Shown here in pieces: positions 55,559 through 64,000 of a DNA stretch of 64,000 nt (within the stretch, counting starts at the first letter, position 1; each line of letters opens with the position of its first letter). The DNA lies in contig CM043959.1 of the NCBI GenBank assembly GCA_014529385.2, positions 15,696,809 through 15,760,808 of the forward strand. The letters are read 5' to 3'. The stretch is from Adiantum capillus-veneris (taxonomy: Eukaryota; Streptophyta; Polypodiopsida; Polypodiales; Pteridaceae). A program made the position numbers and the translations under genes. The notes beneath the pieces are model-generated. The model was not told where the DNA came from, ran no database searches, and saw nothing but the letters and a program-made list of their open reading frames with translations.

Positions 55559-56310
55559 ATATTGGTAGTACTGGTACTGATACAGGTAGTACTGGTACTG
55601 GTACTACTACTGGTACTACTACTAGTACTACTACTAGTACTACTATCGTAAAGGTACCTAAACCCCACACACATATATGGTACTGGTACTGGTACTGGTA
55701 ATGTACGATTACTGGTGCTACTTGTGTACTGCTACTAGAGCTGGTACTGATACTAGTGCTACTTGTGTACATGTATTGGTACTATATTATACTAGATTGG
55801 TATCGGTGCTAGTTATACACTGGTACTAGTGCTACTTGTGTATTGGCATTGTTACTGGTACTGTAATAAATTAAATGTGCTATAAAATCTCTCTGTCTAT
55901 ACACACACACACATATATGGCTAGTTATAACGTGTTGCTATTTCTTGGTTTTATTCGTTGGGAACCTTTGGTGAATCTCTGGCTTGAATTCACTTGCTGA
56001 TTTTTGCAAAATGTATCATGAGGTGATACCCTAATGTTACCTAGTTACCACACACACACATATGATACTAGCACTGGTATTGGTAATGTACTGATCCTGA
56101 TGCTACTTATGCACTGGTATGAGAATTGTCACTGATAGTGGTGCTACGTTTGTACTGGTACTGGCACAATATTATATTGGGTTGATACTGGTGCTACTTG
56201 TGTACTGGTACTGGGACACACTAGTACAACTGCTATTGTACTGGTACTAGTACTGATACTGTTTGTGTACTGTATTACACAAGACTGGTACTAGTGCTAC
56301 ATGTGTACTG
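55559..56310. repeat. Degenerate GGTACT / CTACTTGTGTACTG minisatellite
   Basis: A run of TACTGG, TACTAC and TACTAGT words alternates with (CA)n and ATATGG interludes and a GGTGCTACTTGTGTACTG phrase. The core starts directly at the end of the divergent LTR. A very similar block, including AAAGGTACCTAAACCCCACA and GAGCTGGTACTGATACTAG, recurs at 63,821-64,000. Copia B inserted at 56,310/56,311, inside this repeat. The 93-codon minus-strand frame over it (Ser/Thr/Val repeats) is an artefact. Confidence 0.85.
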
Positions 56311-57001
56311 TGTTAAGTATGGAGCCTGATTTACCCTTGTAATTTTCTGTGGTAAAAGCGCACATTTGTAAGGCCCCCATTATGAGGAGAAGCCATCGTG
56401 CGTGAAGGAAAATCACTCATTGGAAACCAAAATTTTCACGGACAAGAATCAGGGGCAACTTTAAAGGCCTCGGGGGCAGAGGCCCGTGAGACCTTTTTTT
56501 GCCGGAATATTCTTTTTCGCCGGAATATTATGGTCGGGCGGCGGCCGGAAAGTGGTCGGAAAACAACCGTCGGTTGGCCGGTGGCCGGTAGTCAATGGCC
56601 GATGGCCGGTGGTCAGAAGTCAATGGCCGGTGGCCGGTGGTCGAAAGTAAATGGCCAGTGGCCGAATTCAAAAGCGGACTTGTCTTCTCAAGGGCGGCGA
56701 CACATGGGCGGATTGGAGGGTCCGATTTGGACTTATTCGCACAAGGGCGGCTACACATGGCTGTCTCTCATAAGAGAGGGCAGCCCTTTTGGCCTATAAA
56801 GGGAGGCCATTTCTACACACATTTCATAGTGTGAAGTTGATGCAACAAGGTGAGTGTGAGGTGGTGAGAGTGAAGCAAGGCGGGAGCTCCATTAAGGGTA
56901 TAATCCCTTTGTAAACTACTTCTTGTTTTGAAGTACTAAAGCCATTGAGTGGCTGCTTTCCCGTGGACGTAGCCCACATTGGGTGAACCACGTATATCGT
57001 G

Positions 57002-57038
<37 letters not shown>

Positions 57039-57122
57039 CTATAATCTCGTGTATATAAATCTGTCTCTCTCCATTAAGTAATCTACTCAATTATCTATTT
57101 AGCTACAAGTTATTTCCTAACA
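56311..57122 (+). repeat. 5' LTR of Copia B
   Basis: TGTTAAGTATGGAGC...TTATTTCCTAACA. Contains the GGCCGGTGGTC minisatellite (about 56,575-56,660), a TATA box at 56,795 and a (CT)15 run at 57,006-57,035. The 133-codon frame at 56,398-56,799 lies wholly in LTR promoter DNA and is not a gene. Confidence 0.95.
56795..56801 (+). promoter_or_regulatory. TATA box, Copia B 5' LTR
   Basis: TATAAAG inside GGCCTATAAAGGGAGGCC. Equivalent in the 3' LTR at 61,810-61,816 (TATAAAA). The transcript start would be expected a few tens of bases downstream, ahead of the CT run. Confidence 0.65.
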
Positions 57123-57124
57123 AC

Positions 57125-57136
57125 TGGTATCAGAGC
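57125..57136 (+). other. Primer-binding site of Copia B (initiator-Met tRNA)
   Basis: TGGTATCAGAGC, two bases (AC) after the LTR; perfect 12-nt match. Confidence 0.95.
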
Positions 57137-57195
57137 AAGGTTTGCTCATAGCTAAATTATCTCAAGGAAAGGATTCCTTGAATTGAGTGGGAGTT

Positions 57196-60100
57196 ATGGC
57201 GGACAAAGGGAAGCTCAAGATTGAGAAGTTCAACGGCAAAAACTACCAACATTGGAAGATGCAGATTGAAAACTATCTCTACCAGAAGGACCTCTATTTT
57301 CCACTAGGCAGTCTTGCGAAGAAGCCCGCAACAATGGCAGATGAAGCATGGATTGTCCTTGATCGAAAGGCACTGGGAACAATCCGGTTAAGCTTGGCGT
57401 CACCGGTGGCCTTCAATGTTTCGGAGATGAAGACCACGGAGGACTTGATGAAGTCACTTGACGACTTCTACGAGAAACCATCGGCATCCAATAAGGTATT
57501 TTTATGAAGCGCTTGTTCAATCTAAAGATGGCAGAGAATGGTTCAGTTGCAGAACACCTAAATGACTTTAACACAAACATAAGTCAACTTCGATCAATGA
57601 AAATCAATTTCGATGACGAAGTGCGAGCTCTCCTTATACTATCATCTCTACCGGATAGTTGGGACAGCCTTGTGATGGCTGTAAGTAATTCTATCTCTGG
57701 CACAAGTACTCTTAAGTTTGATGATGTTGTGGGTGTTCTCCTAAGCGAGGAAATGCGAAGGAGAAGCACAGGAGAATCATCAAGTGCTGCACTATCAGTG
57801 GAAACAAGAGGAAGGCCTAAGGAGAGGTTCAAAAACCAAAAGGGTCGTGATCGCTCAAGGCGGAGCAAGTCACGCACAAAGTCAGTTCTTGAATGTTGGA
57901 ACTGCGGCAAGAAGGGCCACGTCAAGAAGGATTGCTGGTCCAAGAAGAAGAAGGAGATAGAGTCTCAAGACAACAAGCCAACATCGGAGGCCAATGTGGC
58001 AGGTAAAGTAGAGCAAGATGCTCTAATTCTCTCATTAGACAATGTGTCTAATTCCTGGATAGTAGATTCCGGGGCTTCATTCCATGCGACACCACACAAG
58101 CAACATTTCCAAGACTACACCAAAGGTAATTTTGGGTATGTATACTTGGGAGATGATGAAGCTTGTGAGATTGTCGGCAAAGGTACAGTTTCTGTCAAAA
58201 CTGCTAACGAAAATGAATGGAAGCTTAAAGATGTTAGGCATGTTCCTTCTCTTCGCAAAAATTTGATCTCTACAGGACAATTGGACGATGAAGGTCACAA
58301 CATTGCATTCGGAAACAAACGGTGGAAGATCTCAAAAGGATCTTTGGTGGTTGCCAAGGGTGAAAAAGTCGGTACACTTTACTTGTGTACTGTTAGCATG
58401 CAACCTTCAGCTTGTGCAGCAACTACAGATGTTGAGAGTGCGGTGTGGCACTACCGACTTGGGCATATGAGTGCCAAAGGAATGCAAATCCTTCAAACAA
58501 AGAAGCTTCTACCAGGTTTGAAAGAAGTGGACTTAGAGTTCTGTGAAGATTGTGTTTATGGTAAACAAAAGAGGGTAAAATTTCAAAAATCAGGAAATGA
58601 AAGAAAAAATAAAAAACTTGAGTTGGTTCATTCTAATGTTTGAGTGCCAAAGGAATGCAAATCCTTCAAACAAAGAAGCTTCTACCAGGTTTGAAAGAAG
58701 TGGACTTAGAGTTCTGTGAAGATTGTGTTTATGGTAAACAAAAGAGGGTAAAATTTCAAAAATCAGGAAATGAAAGAAAAAATAAAAAACTTGAGTTGGT
58801 TCATTCTGATGTTTGGGGTCCTGCAAGTACACCATCACTTGGTGGCTCATTGTACTATGTAACATTCATAGACGATGCGACTAGAAAAACATGGGTTTAT
58901 GTCATGAAGAATAAATCCGATGTATTTTCCATATTTCAAAGGTGGAAAGCCTTTGTGGAGAATGAAACAGGTACCAAGGTTAAATGCCTCAGATCCGACA
59001 ATGGAGGCGAATATTGCAGCCAAGCTTTTGAAAGCTTTTGTGCTAGCAATGGCATTCGGAGGCAAAGGACAACCCCAAGGACACCTCAACAAAATGGGAT
59101 TTCGGAAAGGATGAACAGGACAATCATGGAACGAGCACGAAGCATGCGGCTACATGCAGGCCTACCGCTTGAGCTTTGGGCGGAAGCTGTAAGTACGTCT
59201 GTGTACTTAATCAATCGGTCACCCTCAACGGCATTGGATGGGGGAGTTCCAGAAGAGGCATGGATAGGTAAACCGGTGAATTATGCATTTCTCAAAGTGT
59301 TTGGGTGTGAGGCTTTCATGCACATAGATAGAAGCCTAAGATCAAAGTTAGATGCAAAGTCCAAAAAGTGTTTCTTCATTGGCTATGGAGAATGAGACTT
59401 TGGGTATCGCCTATGGAATCCTGAAGATGGTAAAATCTTAAGGAGTAGGGATGTAATTTTTAACGAACAAAATATGTACAAAGATTACTTGGAAAGAAAA
59501 CAAACAAAAGAAAAAGGTGATGAGTACATGGAGGTTGAGGACGGTGAAGACTCAAGGACTGCAAACGGTGACAATGTGCAACAACGTCAACCAAATGAGG
59601 AGCCTCAACCTATTCCCCGAAGATCTACAAGAGAAAGTAGACCTCCAGAAAGGTTTGTTCCTTCCTTCAACCATCTCTTGATCTCAGATTCTGGAGAGCC
59701 GGAATCATATGAAGAAGCTATGCAACATGAATCCAAAGAAGAATGGACGAAGAGCATGCAAGTGGAGATGGACTCACTACATCGCAACCAAACATGGGAG
59801 TTGGTTGAGTTGCCTAAAGGTAAGCGGGCACTTCAAAACAAATGGGTGTACAAGCTAAAGGAAGAAGAAGGTGGGAAGAAAAGGTACAAGTCTAGGCTTG
59901 TGGTAAAAAGTTTTTCTCAAAACAAAGGTATTGACTTCAATGAAATATTTTCTCCTGTTGTAAAAATGAACTCAATTAGGCTTGTATTAAGCCTTGTGGC
60001 TGCTCATGATCTAAATCTCGAGCAAATGGATATAAATACGGCATTCCCTCACGGTGACTTAGAGGAGGAAATCTACATGCTTCAACCAAAGGGGTATGAA

Positions 60101-61249
60101 GTAAAAGCTAAGGAGAAAATGGTTTGCAGATTAAAGAAGAGCTTGTATGGTTTAAAGCAAGCATCAAGACAATGGTACTTGAAGTTTGATCGATGGATGT
60201 TGGATCATGGATTCACAAGATACAACTCGGATCACTGCGTCTACACGGAGAATTTGGGAGATGGGAAATTCATCATCCTAATGTTGTATATTGATGACAT
60301 GTTGATTGCAAGTGCTAACATGCAGGACATCAAAGACCTAAAAGAGGAGCTGTCCAAATCTTTTTCAATGAAAGATTTAGGTGCTGCAAAGAGGATACTT
60401 GGTATGAAAATATCAAGGGACAGGACGAAGAGGACAATAAAGCTATCTCGAGAAGATTACATCAAGAAGGTACTAGAAAGGTTTGCAATGCAAAATGCAA
60501 AACCAGTTTCTACACCTTTGGCTGGTCATTTTAAACTAACGAAGGATATGTGTCCAAAGACACAAGAGGAGATAGCCTATATGTCTAAAGTTCCACATGC
60601 TGCAGCGATAGGTTCTCTAATGTATGCTATGGTCTGGACAAGGCCAGACATTGCACATGCAGTGGGAGTTGTGAGTAGGTTCATGGACAACCCAAGTAAA
60701 GAGTATTGGCAAGCTGTGAAGTGGATACTTAGGTATCTAAAAGGGACAACAACAAATGCTTTGTATTTTGGAGGAACTGATATTTTTCTAGAAGGGTATG
60801 CTGATGCAGATATGGCAGGTGACAAAGATACTCGAAGGAGCACTACTGGCTATGTGTTCACGGTTGGAGGCACAGCAGTAAGCTGGGCTTCAAAGCTGCA
60901 GAAAGTGGTTTCACTTTCTACCACGGAAGCAGAGTATGTAGCAATGACGGAGGCAAGCAAAGAAATTCTGTGGCTTCACAGATTCTTAGAAGAGCTTGGA
61001 TTCAAACAAGACAATTGTGTCTTGTACAATGATAGCCAAAGCGCTATCCATCTTGCGAAGAACTCAGCCTTTCATTCAAGGACAAAGCACATTGAGGTGA
61101 GATATCACTTCATACGCACTCTTTTGGAAGAGGGACAACTAAAGCTAGGAAAGGTGCATACAAGTGAAAATCCTGCAGACATGTTTACAAAGGTGGTCAA
61201 CAAGAAGAAGTTGAGCTTTTGCTCATCTTCAATCGGCATTCAAGGATAA
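57196..61249 (+). pseudogene. Copia B gag-pol polyprotein (disabled)
   Basis: The start is the ATG at 57,196 (MADKGKLKIEKFNGKNYQHW); the upstream GTG-led extension is not needed. Order: gag, knuckle C-W-N-C-G-K-K-G-H-V-K-K-D-C (57,894-57,935), protease D-S-G-A-S (D-S-G at 58,065-58,073), integrase with H-x-G-H and C-E-D-C then the D-D-E core (VHSDVWGP, RSDNGGEY, N-G-I-S-E-R-M), RT with Y-I-D-D (60,287-60,298), and RNase H. Lesions: a 1-nt deletion near 57,500 ends the first frame at 57,507; a 173-bp tandem duplication (58,469-58,814) shifts frame and stops at 58,643; GGA to TGA occurs at about 59,393-59,395. From 59,474 to the stop at 61,249 it is open for 591 codons, covering RT and RNase H. 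Copia A lacks all three lesions but has others. Confidence 0.95.
58469..58814 (+). repeat. 173-bp tandem duplication in Copia B integrase
   Basis: Units 58,469-58,641 and 58,642-58,814 are almost identical; both start GAGTGCCAAAGGAATGC and pass through the C-E-D-C zinc-binding codons. Copia A has one copy. 173 is not divisible by three, so the duplication itself breaks the polyprotein. Confidence 0.95.
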
Positions 61250-61297
61250 GAAGCCAGAATGGAAAGCAGTCACAGGTTTGGTTTGGAGATCAGTCTC

Positions 61298-61309
61298 CAA
61301 GTGGGATAT
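61298..61309 (+). other. Polypurine-type tract of Copia B
   Basis: CAAGTGGGATAT immediately before the 3' LTR. AAGTGGGA is the usual form in plant Copia elements. The same site is in Copia A on the minus strand (TCCCACTTGG near 17,970). Confidence 0.8.
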
Positions 61310-62016
61310 TGTTAAGTATGGAGCCTGATTTACCCTTGTAATTTTCTGTGGTAAAAGCGCACATTTGTAATGCCCCCATTATGAGGAGAAGCCATCGTGC
61401 GTGAAGGAAAATCACTCACCGGAAACCAAAATTTTCACGGACAAGAATCAAGGGCAACTTTAAAGGCCTCAGGGGCGGAGGCCCTCGAGACTTTTTTTTC
61501 GCCGGAATATTCTTTTTCGCCGAAATATTATGGCCGGATGGCGGCAGGAAAGTGGTCGGAAAACAACCGGTCGGTTGGCCGGTGGCCGGTATTCAATGGC
61601 CGATGGCCGGTGGTCGGAAGTCAATGGCCAGTGGCCGGTGGTCGGAAGTCAATGGCCGGTGGCCGGTGGCCGGTGGCCGAATTCAAAAGCGGACTTGTCT
61701 TCTCAAGGGCGGCGACACATGGGCGGATTGGAGGGTCCGATTTGGACTTATTCGCACAAGGGCGGCTACACATGGCTGTCTCTCATAAGAGAGGGCAGCC
61801 CTTTTGGCCTATAAAAGGAGGCCATTTCTACACACATTTCATAGTGTGAAGTTGATGCAACAAGGTGAGTGTGAGGTGGTGAGAGTGAAGCAAGGTAGGA
61901 GCTCCATTAAGGGTATAATCCCTTTGTAAACTACTTCTTGTTTTGAAGTACTAAATCCATTGAGTGGCTGCTTTCCCGTGGACGTAGCCCACATTGGGTG
62001 AACCACGTATATCGTG

Positions 62017-62099
<83 letters not shown>

Positions 62100-62188
62100 C
62101 TACTCTATAATCTCGTGTATATAAATCTGTCTCTCTCCATTAAGTAATCTACTCAATTATCTATTTAGCTACGTCTTATTTCCTAACA
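61310..62188 (+). repeat. 3' LTR of Copia B
   Basis: 879 bp, same ends as the 5' LTR. The GGCCGGT minisatellite (about 61,575-61,680) has more copies than in the 5' LTR, and the CT run (62,021-62,096) is 38 repeats against 15. The long frames 61,397-61,849 and 61,530-61,814 are LTR artefacts. Confidence 0.95.
62021..62096. repeat. (CT)38 microsatellite in LTR
   Basis: Uninterrupted 76-base CT run. Equivalent runs in the other three LTRs of this family are 8, 11 and 15 repeats long. Confidence 0.95.
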
Positions 62189-62371
62189 TACTAGTATTGG
62201 TATAATTTTTTGGGACTGTTGGCCTGGGGTACCCTTGGTAAATAACCGCCTTGAATTCACTAGGGTAGTTTTTAGGTGGTACCTTAATGATACCTAACCC
62301 TTGGTTAATAAATGAGTTATGGGTGGGCTACCTGGCTCTGTAAATGTTGTCTTCTTCTGCTTTATAACGTG

Positions 62372-62375
62372 GTGG

Positions 62376-62432
<57 letters not shown>
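62372..62432. repeat. Compound (CT)n(TA)n microsatellite
   Basis: About 24 bases of CT followed by about 36 bases of TA. The open frames across it are low-complexity. Confidence 0.95.
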
Positions 62433-62437
<5 letters not shown>

Positions 62438-63820
62438 ATTTTTAATTTTTTTTCTCTATCCTCACCTCTCTCTCTCTCGTTGCTGCACCATTTCCCTCTT
62501 CAAGCCAGGCCCGCAATACGGCTATAAAGGAAGGTGGCTACTTGCTCCGAACCCTATAAAAAGTTTACATGCTCACTTAGCATTGGTGGTGTGTGTGAGT
62601 ACTCGTGAGTAGTTGTCTATACATTAGGACTGTGAGGGATTTTCCTGCAAAGGGATAATGTTAAGTGTTGGATCTATGGCAAAGGGCATGGATAAGTAGG
62701 CTATTGTGGAGCTTGAAGCTCTGACTTAATCTAAGGTGACTTGTGGTTTTGAAATGGAATTGTTGTCCGAACTGTTTGATGGGTTGTAATTCACTTGTTA
62801 GTATGGTAATATTCCTCATGCTGTTGTATATATGGATCTTGGGCAAAATTGCTTAAAAGGGCCGAATGAATGTTTGATGATAGTTTTTTACTATTTGTCT
62901 TTGAAAGCAATCTTGTTGGGTGACATCTATAACACGTGGGATACCCGTGCATCACCTGCATACGGTGCCAATACTAACTATATGTTGTGTTGTTTCCATG
63001 GGTGCAGGTGAGGGTTACCTTCTCAACTATGGTTTTCAAAGTTCCTTGGAGTGAAGATGTTGGACTAATACATCTTCAAGCTCTTACTCTATTGTACTTA
63101 TGTATAAGTCCGTTCTATACCATGAATGGTAATTATACCACCTTTTCACTGACATAGTTTCTAGTGTCTTTTGTAATTTGAAAGAATTCTTTGGTGTTTA
63201 TGTTATACTATTATTAGACCAAGGATACTAGTGATACTATTCAAAGACCTAGTTACTATATTATATCCCGCGGTGTTCATCCTTGAGAGTTGTTTCTAGG
63301 ACCGATACATGTGGGATGGGGTTTCTTCACACGACCCTTATAGGTTCTCCTAGTCGGTTGAAGGTTGAAGAAGCTACCAGTTCTTACTATTAGTCTTTTA
63401 TGCCAGTTATTAACATAAGTTTTTTGACAATGCATAGCTTAGCACTATCTCAAAGGTTAGATCTTCTTACTAAGCCTCTTTCTAAAGCCTCACTTCAAGC
63501 ACTCAGATGCATTCATGATCCTTTGACATTAGAACTAATAGCAGGATCTTCTACCGATCTATGAATGACAACCATACTTTTTTCAAACTGGCTGCCAAAG
63601 CTTTAAAACTCCTATAGGAGTAATGTCTTCCTTGAAGATAATATCAGATAGTGTGTTGATAAGATTGTTTGACACTTTTCAGGAACATTTTGACTTGGCA
63701 CATCTCTGCTAATGAATGCTTCCTACTCGACTTTTGTTACTCTCATCTACTTCACAAGGCAATAGGCCCATGCACAATGGGCCTACTGCCAGCCCATTGT
63801 GTATGGCGCCTAGGATAGGG
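62433..63820. other. Unassigned DNA
   Basis: No protein-like frame and no retroelement motif. A perfect 9-bp stem, TAGGCCCAT (63,763-63,771) with ATGGGCCTA (63,777-63,785), has a 5-base loop and is repeated in part by AGCCCATTGTG just downstream. The left edge (62,189-62,310) resembles 55,925-56,040: both carry GTTGG..ACC[CT]TTGGT, CTTGAATTCACT and a GGTGATACC / GGTGGTACC phrase. Confidence 0.4.
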
Positions 63821-64000
63821 CGGGTACACACACACACACACATAGCATTAGTGTTGGTGCTGGTACTACTACTGATACTAGTAGTGGTACTACTACCCTA
63901 AAGGTACCTAAACCCCACACACACATATGGTACTAGTACTGGTAACTGGTGCTACTTGTGTATGGGTATTAGAGCTGGTACTGATACTAGTGCTACTTGT
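63821..64000. repeat. GGTACT minisatellite, second block
   Basis: A (CA)n run leads into GGTACTACTACTGATACTAG-type words, AAAGGTACCTAAACCCCACA and GGTGCTACTTGTGTATGG, in the same order as 55,600-55,760. It continues beyond the window end. Confidence 0.85.

Larger units (their letters stand above)
56311..62188 (+). mobile_element. Copia B: full-length Ty1/Copia element
   Basis: 5,878 bp with LTRs 56,311-57,122 and 61,310-62,188, perfect initiator-Met primer site and polypurine-type tract. Flanks TACTG (56,306-56,310) and TACTA (62,189-62,193) could be a target duplication with one change, but both lie in TACTGG-type repeat DNA, so this is weaker than for Copia A. Same family as Copia A. The LTR length difference (812 against 879) comes from the CT run and the GGCCGGT minisatellite. 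Confidence 0.95.

Noticed and set aside
55491-55772. Ser/Val repeat protein on the minus strand
   Set aside because: Direct translation of the GGTACT minisatellite.
57584-57943. 119-codon minus-strand frame, also present opposite Copia A at 21,160-21,519
   Set aside because: It is antisense to gag and seems conserved only because the sense protein is; there is no start or promoter context.
61397-61849. 150-codon plus-strand frame in the Copia B 3' LTR
   Set aside because: Same minisatellite artefact as in the other LTRs, upstream of and across the TATA box.
56306-62193. TACTG/TACTA as a firm target duplication for Copia B
   Set aside because: Four of five bases match, but the surrounding DNA is a TACTGG-type repeat, where such a match is expected by chance.
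63763-63785. Perfect 9-bp hairpin as a transcription terminator
   Set aside because: No adjoining gene and intrinsic terminators of this type are not a feature of plant nuclear genes; the stem may be chance or part of a small repeat.

Overview
This window looks like intergenic DNA from a large, repeat-rich land-plant genome. The evidence is Ty1/Copia elements primed by initiator-Met tRNA (TGGTATCAGAGC next to the LTRs), a Ty3/Gypsy chromovirus with a C-terminal chromodomain-like tail, and older Ty3/Gypsy elements with an Athila/Tat-like (tRNA-Asp type) primer site. I see no convincing single-copy host gene, no rRNA and no intact tRNA. The lineage within plants is not settled by what I can see; a non-seed plant such as a fern is only a guess.

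Layout. (1) 1-8.2 kb: remains of two related old Gypsy elements joined through one LTR (2475-3422). On the left lie an integrase tail and a protease-like domain; on the right a leader holding eight copies of a ~20-nt palindrome at ~286-bp intervals, then a broken gag. (2) 8.2-15.1 kb: A-rich and decayed DNA, including a chromovirus-type integrase relic at 12.8-14.2 kb. (3) 15,105-39,413: a giant LTR retrotransposon bounded by ~0.9-kb LTRs and a perfect GAGAG target-site duplication (TSD). It is interrupted by a 5.6-kb Copia element (17,118-22,711, minus strand, perfect ATACC TSD), so it was about 18.7 kb before that insertion. Its order is LTR, Asp-type PBS, palindrome-bearing leader, gag with two CCHC knuckles, protease, RT, RNase H, integrase, a second protease-like domain, a second block of the same palindrome, an unrecognised reading frame followed by a coiled-coil frame, polypurine tract, LTR. 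(4) 39.4-42.1 kb: a 92-bp tandem duplication, a foldback/MITE-like element and a short Copia-type LTR plus PBS. (5) 42.1-50.8 kb: a full-length, fairly young chromovirus with LTRs about 98.8% identical by eye and several disabling lesions. (6) 50.8-56.3 kb: mostly unassigned DNA, a possible tRNA-derived SINE, a divergent LTR related to the chromovirus, and a GGTACT-rich degenerate minisatellite. (7) 56,311-62,188: a full-length Copia element (plus strand) of the same family as the one inside the giant element. (8) 62.2-64.0 kb: microsatellites and the GGTACT repeat again.

Every element copy is disabled in cis, yet the order of events is readable: the giant element inserted first, Copia A landed in its gag later, and the chromovirus and Copia B are comparatively recent. 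The main candidate for something undescribed is the giant Gypsy family. Two diverged copies share a retropepsin-like domain downstream of integrase, and the family carries a reiterated palindrome (core ACATGGATCGCGATCCATGT) in its 5' leader and again between pol and the 3' reading frames. All identities and similarities were judged by eye from sequence and translation; no database search was run.
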